A DNA stretch of 64,000 nucleotides from Apoda limacodes (Eukaryota > Arthropoda > Insecta > Lepidoptera > Limacodidae): assembly GCA_946406115.1 (NCBI GenBank), contig OX291545.1, positions 21,943,153 to 22,007,152 on the forward strand. Reading direction: 5' to 3'. Numbering within the stretch: the stretch's first letter is position 1; each line of letters begins with the position of its first letter. Of this stretch, positions 57,501 to 63,498 are shown piece after piece. A model generated the notes under the pieces. It was not told the origin of the DNA. It did not search any database and worked only from the letters and a program-made list of their open reading frames with translations. Made by a program: the position numbers and the translations under genes.

Positions 57501-58094
57501 CATTGACTTCTATTACCTAAAACAGACTGGATAAACTGGATATGCTTGTAAGAGATTCGATGGTTATTTGATAAGGTCAGTTAATGAAGTGCTTTAGTGT
57601 TTATTTTTTACTAGCAGCTTCGCTTCTTCGGCACTCTGCAAATTTATATATTGTTTTTAAACCTGTTTCCAGTTGAAATTCTTCAGGAATTAAATCGCGC
57701 GATTTGGTAACTGTGCGCTGGTGTTCGTTTACAGAAAACATAATAGTAGTCGTACATAATATATATAAATAGTATAATATGGTCTTTGTAAAAGACAAGC
57801 GTCAAACTTCGTCAATCCGTACGCCGTTCAAATATCTTCCTACAATCTTAAAATGCGGACTTAGCGAGGTCGGCTAGCGCTCTGTATATCGACCTTATGT
57901 GCTTCATGTGTAGGTGCTGAGTTATAATACTATTCTATTCGTACTATGGTGCAGTAACCGGTACAAAAAAATATTGCCAATTTTGTAGCTGTACGTGCAC
58001 AACAAAAACTATGAAGAAATGTACAAAACTATTCCGAAAAGCATTTTGCCAGTTGAATACGGAGGAAGTGGAGGAACCATAAAGGAAATTACAG
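39540..58094 (+). CDS. CRAL-TRIO domain protein, alpha-tocopherol-transfer-protein-like paralogue (exons 1-6; last exon outside window)
   Basis: Tandem paralogue of the preceding gene with the same presumed role in binding and moving a hydrophobic ligand. Exons: 39540-39678, 42244-42400, 54771-54900, 55569-55700, 57376-57486, 57989-58094, all with GT/AG junctions. Their lengths (139, 157, 130, 132, 111, 106) are identical to exons 1-6 of the neighbour, so phases and alignment are the same. 258 residues are visible: MPVRPLIPEL start, CRAL_TRIO_N segment DQWLAAFLRGCKFSLERAK, then LVLPKPATPDSP, HILDLDGVTMGH, LNTPSGF and EYGG at 246-249. Exon 6 ends in phase 1. The expected last exon (about 50 residues starting with the EYW-like word) is not found up to 64000, because a Polinton occupies the intron. 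Intron 2 is 12.4 kb versus 1.9 kb in the paralogue. All visible splice sites and the frame are intact, so it is probably functional if the last exon survives downstream. Confidence 0.9.
40507..40690 (+). mobile_element. tRNA-derived SINE
   Basis: The A-box-like GGCAGAGTGGTTAGTGCACC and B box CGTGGGTTCAAATCCCG are spaced as in tRNA genes. A body (TTTGTGACGAAACATTTG) and a TTTCTGGTCACCATATAAC word follow; the latter is also seen in the SINE at 49.7-49.93 kb. The head lacks a paired 7-base acceptor stem, so it is a SINE, not a tRNA gene. Confidence 0.65.
41636..41748. mobile_element. Short MITE with 24-bp terminal inverted repeats
   Basis: TATAGTCGTATTTTTAATTA plus GACG at 41638-41661 is perfectly inverted at 41726-41749 (CGTC plus TAATTAAAAATACGACTATA). 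The total is about 113 bases, with TATA at both tips compatible with a TA target duplication. Inside, a second hairpin pairs CAACTGACG with TGTCAGTTG. Non-autonomous element, class unknown. Confidence 0.8.
41925..42165 (-). repeat. Retroelement tail, inverted copy, followed by short tandem words
   Basis: The reverse complement carries the same landmarks as the 11495-11590 copy (TTGTTTGCCACCTTAGTGGT and CGGACCGTAAGCTTG). Beyond it, a 15-17 base word with CCCGTACACCCACTGT is repeated at about 42096-42130. The block stops only about 75 bases before exon 2 at 42244. Confidence 0.55.
43993..45892. mobile_element. ~1.85-kb terminal-inverted-repeat element flanked by 27-bp direct repeats
   Basis: The left arm (about 44020-44246: TTCTAGATAAATAGCTGTAC, AGGTTACTACTTACAC, GAGCTCCGAAAATCCGCCAC) is matched in reverse complement by the right arm (about 45670-45865) with few mismatches and one insertion of about 40 bases in the left arm. 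Outside both arms the same 27-base word, starting ATTCATATAGAAA and ending TGAAT, stands in direct orientation at 43993-44019 and 45866-45892 with two differences. No transposase is recognised in the 1.4 kb interior, so it is probably non-autonomous. Superfamily not determined. Confidence 0.7.
46054..46480 (-). pseudogene. hAT-type transposase N-terminus relic, minus strand
   Basis: Minus strand, two frames. Near 46477-46271 a BED-like zinc-finger segment reads WQAFCTLCSRNI and then GVSDINEHLNTAKHKK (C-x2-C ... H-x-H-like spacing). After a frameshift, AAEGTLFYNAVGHHLSFNSF and DCT follow, a conserved early block of insect hAT-like transposases. The catalytic core is absent in this orientation. 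Confidence 0.6.
46858..47210 (+). pseudogene. hAT-type transposase C-terminus relic, plus strand
   Basis: The frame at 46858 reads (after one stop) IDEWVNLKSFCLNLSEEDKL, NQLWLRFFR and then SELLKIAQFFFCIPANKAH. After a frameshift comes LNFETVSSLLKIKFNFSDYN. This is the C-terminal dimerisation region of hAT transposases (family form: LLKIAxxxxSIPxSNAxxER...LSVETVxSLLxxKxNF). The stops and frameshift show it is dead. It faces away from the N-terminal relic at 46054-46480. Confidence 0.65.
48200..48928. mobile_element. ~0.73-kb inverted-repeat element with internal tandem repeats
   Basis: The left arm (48202-48340: GTGGTACCCCAGTGG, TTCTAACCCTGGTACCACTG, CTTGTGCATGTTGCATG) is inverted at about 48775-48928. 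Between and partly within the arms a 120-165 base unit is repeated about three times, at 48310, 48473 and 48596. The unit has TTTTTAACCGACTTCA, CTCAGTTTGACCTGTATG, a GTATGTAT run and ATCTCGCGTTTGGCTTAACC. It is non-coding; a MITE or foldback with a satellite-like core. Confidence 0.6.
49556..51245 (+). mobile_element. Composite dispersed element with 126-bp tandem units
   Basis: Starts ACTAGCTGACTCGGCGAACG (49551-49570), like the copy at 11.82 kb. CAGAAACCTTCCCCGGCGTG units start at 49990 and 50116, period 126. CTACGATCAGCGGC, GCTGTGCGTTGATCCGTCAG and CATTCA follow, duplicated at about 50200-50315 and 50316-50430 and again at 51175-51240. The end is GCCTTTTATATGTATAGAT. A CCCCGTTAGGGG word occurs near 50953 and 51094. 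Its 5' part is split by the SINE at about 49700-49925. No intact gene is present; the 200-residue open frame across 49713-50315 is repeat-derived. Confidence 0.55.
49700..49925 (+). mobile_element. tRNA-derived SINE inserted in the composite repeat
   Basis: The A-box-like TCTGGTTGGTAGTGTGGCC and B box GTGTGGGTTCGATTCCCAC are followed by a body with GTATTATATGTATGTATTTA, an A-run and ATATCTGGTCACCATATGGC. It shares the GGTCACCATAT word with the SINE at 40.5 kb. It interrupts the element starting at 49556, so it is the younger insertion. Confidence 0.65.
52100..54740 (+). pseudogene. Non-LTR retrotransposon (CR1/jockey-like LINE), 5'-truncated and inactivated
   Basis: The + strand encodes, with frameshifts, the end of an APE-type endonuclease (VIVCVDLNIDLLEKQE near 52105, then PTRIT- and SATCLDNIFCNV-like words near 52225-52275). 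An RT N-terminal region follows at 52817-53224 (IFNKCVDEGIFLDLMTFSKI, IPLFKSGSKDDPYNF), then the RT core at 53269-53733 (QRFGFTKGRSTTDAG, GVPQGFILGPFLFLIYINDL). The catalytic YADD-type box reads FAYDTSLL, with its first Asp lost, and the other catalytic Asp block reads DLPKAFVCV, so the enzyme would be inactive. The 3' region has GCTGAGTTTCTTGCCCGTTC twice (about 54138, 54614) and ends in TTGAATAAATGATATGAT near 54740. It sits in intron 2 of CRAL-TRIO gene 2, ending about 30 bases before exon 3. A second tail copy lies inverted at 16.6-16.97 kb. Confidence 0.8.
54901..55568 (+). other. CRAL-TRIO gene 2 intron 3
   Basis: Runs from donor GTGAGT to acceptor TTTTAG. A word CTTATTGGGAACAGT occurs at about 55189 and 55293. 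Otherwise nothing is recognised. Confidence 0.6.
55850..56000 (+). repeat. 79-bp tandem duplication with hairpins
   Basis: CGCC, then TAAATTCGGTTATCGGCGTG and GGACT, begins near 55850 and again 79 bases later. Each unit carries a small hairpin (AATCACAGTATTA... with ACTGTGATT). It lies in intron 4 of CRAL-TRIO gene 2. Confidence 0.7.
56030..56260 (+). repeat. Third copy of the GGGATAAAAAGTAGCC dispersed repeat
   Basis: Contains TTCCGCGGGAACTTTTGAAT, TTTTCGGGATAAAAAGTAGC, CAGGATCTATAAG and, at the end, CAGACAAACTTTCACATTTA. It is related to 23.33-23.55 and 34.96-35.08 kb and is the best preserved of the three. Non-coding. Confidence 0.55.
56600..56725. repeat. Imperfect hairpin in intron 4
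   Basis: ATCGAGCGGCACGACAC (about 56609) faces GTCGTGCCGCTTGACGAT (about 56704). The stem is about 18 bases and the loop about 80. It is GC-rich in an AT-rich intron and looks like a small MITE remnant. The rest of the 55701-57375 intron is AT-rich. Confidence 0.5.
57487..57988 (+). other. CRAL-TRIO gene 2 intron 5
   Basis: From donor GTAAGT to acceptor TTTGTAG. AT-rich; 57610-57730 has words like GCTTCGCTTCTTCGGC and may be a decayed repeat. No coding sequence. Confidence 0.55.
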
Positions 58095-58672
58095 GTACGA
58101 GTGTAAAAACCAAGTCTCGGTTTGATAATGGAGTTTGTAATATCATATATTTTAACTACACGTCATAACTTGAGTATAAGATGTAGCTCGCGGCACGTAA
58201 GTTGAACCAAAATGGCGTCGTTCACGCAGGTCAGTGTTACCAACTCTCAAAAATATTTATTTCTAAAGTTTGTGTCAAAAACCCCTAAAATCGCCTTAAT
58301 TTTTAAGTAGTCCCCCTAAAAAATATATATCAATATAAAATCATAATGATTTAGAAATAATATGCTGTAATATGTTTCAAAAGTCTTTTTATTATAAGTT
58401 ATTTGATATATAAAATATTTCCTCTTTATTTGAAGATACAGATTTTTTGAAATCATACATGTTGAAATTGAATAAATTTAACATTTTATTGGATGGATTA
58501 AATGATCCACCATTTCGCTTGAGACTTATTCACAACAATAACCGCCATATGCACACACAATAAAATGACCACCAGTGGCGCCAGTATTGCCGCCAGTCAC
58601 CACAGAGTGGTTGTAGAATTACGTACTAGATGTCGTTATAAGTCGCTAGGTCAAGAAATAAATATTAATATT
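58095..58672 (+). other. Start of the last intron of CRAL-TRIO gene 2, before the Polinton
   Basis: Donor GTACGA follows exon 6. No last-exon-like sequence (an acceptor followed by the EYW-type codons seen at 37917 in the paralogue) is present here or elsewhere to 64000. AT-rich; otherwise unremarkable. Confidence 0.6.
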
Positions 58673-58815
58673 AGTAGGTGTTTATTGGGCATTCTAGCTC
58701 AATTGGAGCAGTGAAGATGCGCCAGCAATAAACATTTTGGAATTGATTACGTGCATCTGCGCTGCGGAAAGTGAGCCAGAATGCCCAATAAACATTTTGA
58801 AATTGATTACGTAAA
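58673..58815. repeat. Inverted and direct repeats at the presumed Polinton left end
   Basis: TTTATTGGGCATTCTAGCTC (about 58681) pairs with GAGCCAGAATGCCCAATAAA (about 58772-58791). AATAAACATTTTGGAATTGA with TTACGT (about 58727) also recurs in direct orientation as AATAAACATTTTGAAATTGA with TTACGT (about 58787). These may be part of the terminal inverted repeat or an independent hairpin at the insertion edge. Confidence 0.45.
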
Positions 58816-59083
58816 GTTTTCAATTTGGGTGAATGTAAATAGATTAACGTATTTCATACCGACCAACTTTCTTCTAGCTCTATGAACAAGGTATTTTGGA
58901 AAGCATCATTCCGTTTTACGAGAGAAGAAGACATAAACTTACAATTATATACAAACCGTTCTGTTCTGTTCTAGTAGAAAAATGTTTTACCCTATTACAA
59001 CTGTCGGGCAAATAATATTTCATTAATCAATTATAAAAATCTTACCTTTCTTTTATCTTTCTCTCAAATGTCTCTCAAATTAA

Positions 59084-59091
59084 TATAAATA
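59084..59091 (+). promoter_or_regulatory. TATA-like element before the Polinton ATPase gene
   Basis: TATAAATA stands 65 bases upstream of the ATPase ATG. The identical octamer precedes the PLA2/pX-like gene (62317-62324, 53 bases before its ATG), suggesting a shared core promoter element for these transcription units. Confidence 0.35.
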
Positions 59092-59148
59092 TGGAGTCAT
59101 AGCGATTAGAGATTTCATTGCATAATTAACTTCTTTCACCAAGACATC

Positions 59149-59835
59149 ATGAAATTTGTAAAGCAGCCACTAAAGCTACATTTAGAAAAAATATGTTCTG
59201 AATCTGATCTAGGCATATCACGTCATGGTAAACTATTACCTAATTCGATTCGATGTTTGATTTGCGGACCATCTAACTGTGGAAAAACCAACCTAATAGT
59301 TGGACTTCTTTTGCATGAAAATGGTTTATGCTATAAAAATATATATTTATATTCCAAAACGCTTTACCAACCAAAATATATATTTTTAGAAAAAGTGTTA
59401 AATGAGGTTCCAGAAGTACAATTAATGAAATATAACGATAATAGTGACGTTATAAGCCCTCATCGTGCAAAACCTGATTCAGTAATTATTTTCGACGATG
59501 TTGCTTGTGAAAATCAAAATAACATTCGTGATTATTTCTCGATGGGGCGACATAAGCGTATAGACTGCTTTTATTTGAATCAAACATATAGTAAAGTACC
59601 TAAACAATTAATTAGAGATAATGCAAATCTTATAATTTTGTTTAAACAAGATGACATTAATTTACGACATGTTTATGATGAACATGTCAGTACAGATATG
59701 AATTGCAATCAATTTCGTGATATGTGTTCGGAAATCTGGAAAACTTCGTATGATTTCATAGTAATCAATAAAGACTGTGAAAAAAATAAAGGTTGCTATA
59801 GAAAAAAGTTTGATACTTTTGTCATTCTTGATTAA
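59149..59835 (+). CDS. Polinton FtsK/HerA-type (A32-like) DNA packaging ATPase
   Basis: A 228-residue P-loop ATPase that in Polintons and related viruses is thought to drive the genome into the capsid. The Walker A motif GPSNCGKT is at residues 40-47, preceded by a beta strand RCLIC. Walker B VIIFDDV is at 112-118, with the catalytic acidic pair. GRHKRIDCFYLNQTYSKVPK (133-152) carries the sensor/Arg region typical of the A32/FtsK-like Polinton group. Length is normal for the family (200-260). The ATG at 59149 follows a TATA-like octamer, with no upstream in-frame extension needed. It is first in the visible gene series, 74 bases before the next ORF. There are no breaks or stops. Strongly identified by motifs. 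Confidence 0.92.
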   Translation: MKFVKQPLKLHLEKICSESDLGISRHGKLLPNSIRCLICGPSNCGKTNLIVGLLLHENGLCYKNIYLYSKTLYQPKYIFLEKVLNEVPEVQLMKYNDNSDVISPHRAKPDSVIIFDDVACENQNNIRDYFSMGRHKRIDCFYLNQTYSKVPKQLIRDNANLIILFKQDDINLRHVYDEHVSTDMNCNQFRDMCSEIWKTSYDFIVINKDCEKNKGCYRKKFDTFVILD

Positions 59836-59909
59836 AACTCTTATAAACGACAAAAACTCTGATATGTGTTTAGTGTTGTCTATAACATTGGTAAAGCTTA
59901 TTGTGAAAA

Positions 59910-60926
59910 ATGGATTCGCAAGTAAATATCAAAAAAGAGATAATTAAATCAGCTAGCGTTGTTAAGAAAAAAGTTAGGCAGTTGCGTAATATTCAAACTG
60001 AAAATGATAAAGTCCTTAAATCTGTGTTCAAACCTTTAACGGATCCACTACATAAAATGGTATCAAGAAATGCAACACAAAATATCAAACCTAATTACAA
60101 TGAAGACGTAATCCCAGGGAAAAAAGCAAAATATATGAAAACTGAATTTGATTTTGATCTTCAGGGTGGAAGTGAATATGAAATAGATTCCGATGAACAG
60201 TGTGAAAAAGTTGATAAAACTCTTAAGAACTTTGATGATTATGAAGACGATATCTATGAAGATGATTCAGAAAGTATGAGCGATACAAATAATAAAGAAA
60301 CCAACATTTCAAGTGACGCTTCATTCAAAACAATTGAATCTATTTCAAGTCCACAACATAATTGGTCACCACCTTCAGAAGGAACTGTAAAAGTATTGGA
60401 AGATATTCCATTTGGTGTCAGAAATGAACGTGGTAAACTGATGATAGGTAATTCTCGAATTGTCCAAACAGAAAATACAATTTTAGTTTCTGGAAAGCCT
60501 TACAAAAAAACTGAAGGTCTAATGGAATTATTATTTAAAAGAATACCAGACTTAAAAACAATCACTAATAGTGACTTAAACAGTTACAAACAGATTTTAA
60601 CTATTACAAATGCACATAGGCGTGACTTCAACCCTAAAAAACCAATTAAAAGTAATAAAGGAAGCAAGTACTTAAATATTATCAAACCACTTTTCAAGTT
60701 ATCTAAGCAATGTACAAGCACCGAAAGTCTTACTCAAGGGTCTGGGTTACCAATTTTAAAAAAATATAATAAAAATGTTGCTTATATGTATTGGGATGAC
60801 CCTAATGAGTTAGTTGAAAGACTAAAACTTTTAATATCTTCTCGTGATGCAGGAAACAGTGGATTAGACAATGAAATAATATCTATCGTAGAGGAGTTGC
60901 AAGAAGCTGGTATCATTAACAAATAA
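59910..60926 (+). CDS. Polinton protein of unknown function (possible DUF8207-type domain)
   Basis: 338 residues. The N-terminus (1-60) is basic and probably helical (KKEIIKSASVVKKKVRQLRN). Residues 87-130 are strongly acidic (Asp/Glu-rich, DDYEDDIYEDDSESMS). A conserved-looking block follows at about 168-262 with FGV-RNERGKLMIGNSRI, GKPYKKTEGLMELLFKRIPD, a Y-x2-IL-x2-TNAH word and SNKGSKYLNIIKPLF. I recall similar blocks (annotated DUF8207) in Polinton proteins of other animals, but function is not established. The C-terminus (about 280-338) contains YWDDPNELVERLKLLI, resembling a short conserved motif at the ends of some of these proteins. It lies between the ATPase and the small protein. 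A virion or scaffold role is only a guess from position and acidity. Confidence 0.75.
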   Translation: MDSQVNIKKEIIKSASVVKKKVRQLRNIQTENDKVLKSVFKPLTDPLHKMVSRNATQNIKPNYNEDVIPGKKAKYMKTEFDFDLQGGSEYEIDSDEQCEKVDKTLKNFDDYEDDIYEDDSESMSDTNNKETNISSDASFKTIESISSPQHNWSPPSEGTVKVLEDIPFGVRNERGKLMIGNSRIVQTENTILVSGKPYKKTEGLMELLFKRIPDLKTITNSDLNSYKQILTITNAHRRDFNPKKPIKSNKGSKYLNIIKPLFKLSKQCTSTESLTQGSGLPILKKYNKNVAYMYWDDPNELVERLKLLISSRDAGNSGLDNEIISIVEELQEAGIINK

Positions 60927-61042
60927 AATATGAAAAGTAACGTATTACATGCATTCTTAACGATTTATTCAAATATAATACAGAGAACTTTATATTAACA
61001 TTCAATTGTAATCAAACCATTTAGGGATACATTTATTAAACA

Positions 61043-61378
61043 ATGAACGTTGACAAGTTTGGTCATCACGTGCATAAAAGATTGCGTTTGTCAGAAGTTT
61101 TCGATATTACTGACAAAGTATTTCTTAAGTCTATTAATGGAGATTTAGACTTGATATCAGCAAGTATAAAAGGACTCAAAACACCTCAGCTACATGACGA
61201 AGCCGTCAATAAGCAGTATGTAGATAATGTACTAAAAGAATATTGTGGAAAACAATCTTTCCTGCTCGAAATAAATGCTATAAAAAGCCTGATTCAAACT
61301 TTAAAAAATCAGTTGCTAGATATTAAATCAGAATTAAAAAAGGTTGGATCACAGAAAACCGCACCTAAACAATTATGA
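61043..61378 (+). CDS. Small Polinton protein with coiled-coil tail; overlaps integrase start
   Basis: 111 residues, unrecognised as a whole. Residues 33-62 read SINGDLDLISASIKGLKTPQ, then LHDEAVNKQYVD. The DEAVNKxYVD word is like the repeat junctions of phage tail-fibre proteins and of a small protein found in other Polintons. Residues 75-103 form a likely coiled coil (heptad-spaced Leu/Ile in IKSLIQTLKNQLLDIKSELK). Its stop TGA (61376-61378) overlaps the integrase ATG (61375-61377) as ATGA, an arrangement that would allow termination-reinitiation from one mRNA. It is possibly a trimeric fibre or attachment-like protein (inference). The start at 61043 is the only ATG upstream of the conserved part in this frame. 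Confidence 0.7.
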   Translation: MNVDKFGHHVHKRLRLSEVFDITDKVFLKSINGDLDLISASIKGLKTPQLHDEAVNKQYVDNVLKEYCGKQSFLLEINAIKSLIQTLKNQLLDIKSELKKVGSQKTAPKQL

Positions 61379-62301
61379 ACAGAGAAGACATAGTTGGTGA
61401 ACTTCACAAATCAGCTAGAAAACACTTCATTCGTAGGGCGGTAATATTAAAAGGGATTGATGATTTATGGCAAGCTGATTTAATTGACATGCAGAAAATG
61501 GAAAAAGTGAACAAAGGTTTTAAATATATTTTAGTTGTTATTGACTGCTTTTCAAAATTCGCGTGGGGAGTTCCTCTGAAATCGAAAACAAAACGTGACG
61601 TAGGAAACGCTTTTAAAAAAATTTTGGATTGTGGTCGAATTCCTATTAACCTTCAGACAGATATGGGAAAAGAATTTTACAATGAAGTGTTTAAGAAAAT
61701 AATAACAACTTTTAATATAAATCACTATTCTACATATTCTGTGAAAAAGGCGTCAATTGTTGAAAGATTTATAAGAACACTGAAATCAAAATTATATAAA
61801 TATTTTACTTTAGTTGGAAATAACAAATGGATCGGATCACCTTTGAACGATGCTTTGTCATCATATAATGATACTGTCCATCGAACCATAAAATTTAAAC
61901 CAATAAATGTAACATGTGATAACCAAACCGTCGTTATGAATAACATAAAGAGGAATGAAACACCTCAGTACTTAAGAAAATCAAAATTAAAAGTAGGTGA
62001 CTGTGTTCGGATTAGCAAATATAAAGAAAATTTCAAAAAGGGGTATACACCTAACTGGTCTTCTGAACTATTTACCATAACAAAAGTTAATAATACTTAC
62101 CCAGTAACTTATCACATTCATGATCAAAGAAATCAAATAATACTCGGATCCTTTTACGAACAAGAGTTGCAAAAAACTAAACATCCAAACATTTATTTAA
62201 TTGAAAGAGTGATAAGAAAGAAAGGAAATAAATTATTTGTAAAATGGTTAGGACTCAATGAAAAGGAAAATAGTTGGATTAACGAAATGTCTATTGTATA
62301 G
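61375..62301 (+). CDS. Polinton retroviral-type integrase with C-terminal chromodomain
   Basis: 308 residues; joins the element's ends to host DNA. The rve-type catalytic core has the triad Asp35 (WQADLIDM), Asp96 (LQTDMGKEF) and Glu130 (KKASIVERF), a D-60-D-33-E spacing by my count, as in other Polintons. Strand words YILVVIDCFSKFAWGVPL and the post-Glu helix ERFIRTLKSKLYKYF are intact. Residues 205-212 (LKVGDCVR) begin an SH3-like DNA-binding part. Residues about 274-306 form a chromodomain (YLIERVIRKKGNKLFVKWLG, NSWIN), which in related integrases is thought to steer insertion to particular chromatin. No classical HHCC zinc finger is seen at the N-terminus, also typical. The start overlaps the stop of the preceding gene (ATGA). 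No stops or missing catalytic residues: probably active. Confidence 0.95.
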   Translation: MNREDIVGELHKSARKHFIRRAVILKGIDDLWQADLIDMQKMEKVNKGFKYILVVIDCFSKFAWGVPLKSKTKRDVGNAFKKILDCGRIPINLQTDMGKEFYNEVFKKIITTFNINHYSTYSVKKASIVERFIRTLKSKLYKYFTLVGNNKWIGSPLNDALSSYNDTVHRTIKFKPINVTCDNQTVVMNNIKRNETPQYLRKSKLKVGDCVRISKYKENFKKGYTPNWSSELFTITKVNNTYPVTYHIHDQRNQIILGSFYEQELQKTKHPNIYLIERVIRKKGNKLFVKWLGLNEKENSWINEMSIV

Positions 62302-62316
62302 TGTTTACTTTTAACT

Positions 62317-62324
62317 TATAAATA
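62317..62324 (+). promoter_or_regulatory. TATA-like element before the PLA2/pX-like gene
   Basis: TATAAATA, identical to the octamer at 59084-59091, lies in the 68-base gap between the integrase stop and the next ATG, 53 bases before that ATG. It suggests a second transcription unit for PLA2/pX, protease and capsid genes. Confidence 0.35.
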
Positions 62325-62369
62325 CTTTATAATTGTAAGATATTCAACCATGTATTCATTTTAAATTCA

Positions 62370-63095
62370 GTGATGAACGGTGGAGGACTTGTTAATAATA
62401 TAGTAAACAATTTACCATTTGAACTTCATTTACCAGGATATAATTATTGTGGTCCTGGTACAAGACTACAAGAAAGATTGGCTCGAGGTGACAAAGGGAT
62501 AAACGAATTAGACGAGGCTTGTAAGCGTCACGATATAGCATATTCCGAACATCGTAATTTAGAAGATCGTCATAAAGCTGACTTTGCGCTTCTGAATATG
62601 GCAAAACAAAGAATGAAGTCAAAAAATACTAGAACCGGAGAAAAATTAGCATCTTGGCTCGTAAGCAAAGTTATGAAAACTAAATTAAAAAATGGTGCTG
62701 GAATTAAATCTTTTAAGTCAGTCGTGTCTAAAATCCGTCATTATATGAAAAACCGCAAGCCAAAAGATAACAATACTGCTATAAAGATAGCCTACTTGAC
62801 TGCAAAAAAATTATTTAAAAATAAAAATGTTTGCTTACCCCGTCTTATACCAATACCAAAAACTGGAGGGATTCTACCACTTATACCAATTTTTGCTGGC
62901 TTATCTGCATTAGGGTCTTTAGCTGGAGGAGCTGCAGGTATTGCTAAAGCAGTGAATAGCTATAAATCAGCAAAGCAAAACCTTGAAGAGTCACAGCGTC
63001 ATAACAAAATGATGGAATCTATTGCGTTAGGAAAAGGTCTCTACATCAAACCTTATAAAGGTAACGGATTATGTTTAAAATCAGCAAAAAACTAA
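62370..63095 (+). CDS. Polinton phospholipase A2-like / pX(pVI)-like minor virion protein
   Basis: 241 residues with two parts. Residues 19-75 match the parvovirus VP1-type phospholipase A2 fold: Ca-binding loop YCGPGT (26-31) and catalytic helix LDEACKRHDIAYSEH with the His54-Asp55 dyad. In viruses such domains breach endosomal membranes. Residues 165-195 form a Gly/Ala-rich hydrophobic stretch (GGILPLIPIFAGLSALGSLA) followed by a helical, Lys-rich end (KSAKQNLEESQRHNK). This recalls adenovirus pX/pVI-like membrane- or DNA-binding virion proteins, and the same pairing is known from other Polintons and adintovirus-like elements (recall). The ATG at 62370 (MMNGGG) follows a TATA-like octamer. 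The 3' end overlaps the protease frame by 25 bases. All key residues are present. Confidence 0.88.
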   Translation: MMNGGGLVNNIVNNLPFELHLPGYNYCGPGTRLQERLARGDKGINELDEACKRHDIAYSEHRNLEDRHKADFALLNMAKQRMKSKNTRTGEKLASWLVSKVMKTKLKNGAGIKSFKSVVSKIRHYMKNRKPKDNNTAIKIAYLTAKKLFKNKNVCLPRLIPIPKTGGILPLIPIFAGLSALGSLAGGAAGIAKAVNSYKSAKQNLEESQRHNKMMESIALGKGLYIKPYKGNGLCLKSAKN

Positions 63096-63463
63096 CTAGA
63101 AGGCTACCTAGACGTGCTTTAACGAATGTAGATATTTTAAAGCACACTAATGATATACCGTATTTTCGAGGAGTATTCATGAAAGATGCTTTACCAAAAA
63201 AACCTAAAGATATTGAGTGTGCGATTGTCAATTTGGATAACTCTAAGAATCCTGGAACGCACTGGGTAGCCTATATAAAAATTAACAACTACTGTGAGTA
63301 CTTCAATAGTTTTGGAAATCTAAGACCACCCCAAGAGTTACTGTCCTATTTAAATTTGTCTAATGTTTATTACAATTACAATGTATATCAGAACTTTAAT
63401 ACTGTTAATTGTGGTCACTTGTGTATAAAATATTTGAACAATTTTTGGCATTCAAAAGAATAA
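63071..63463 (+). CDS. Polinton adenain-like cysteine protease (Ulp1/C5 family)
   Basis: 130 residues; a maturation protease that cleaves virion precursors in adenovirus-like capsids. The catalytic residues fit the family order: His64 in GTHWVAY, Asn79 in YFNSFG (usually Asp/Glu/Asn), Gln107 in VYQNFN and nucleophile Cys114 in VNCGHLC. The short N-terminus is basic (KLTRRLPRRAL), and NVDILKHTNDIPYFRGVFM is the conserved substrate-side start of Polinton proteases. It begins at 63071, inside the last 25 bases of the preceding frame (different frame). No later ATG precedes the conserved start except at residue 37, which would remove it. Intact. Confidence 0.93.
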   Translation: MFKISKKLTRRLPRRALTNVDILKHTNDIPYFRGVFMKDALPKKPKDIECAIVNLDNSKNPGTHWVAYIKINNYCEYFNSFGNLRPPQELLSYLNLSNVYYNYNVYQNFNTVNCGHLCIKYLNNFWHSKE

Positions 63464-63498
63464 ATTAAGATAATTCAATAAAATAAACCATTTTAATC

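Noticed and set aside
58095..59148. Search for the last exon of CRAL-TRIO gene 2 before the Polinton genes
   Set aside because: No acceptor followed by codons like those of the paralogue's exon 7 could be found, so the exon is taken to be outside the window, not reported as present.
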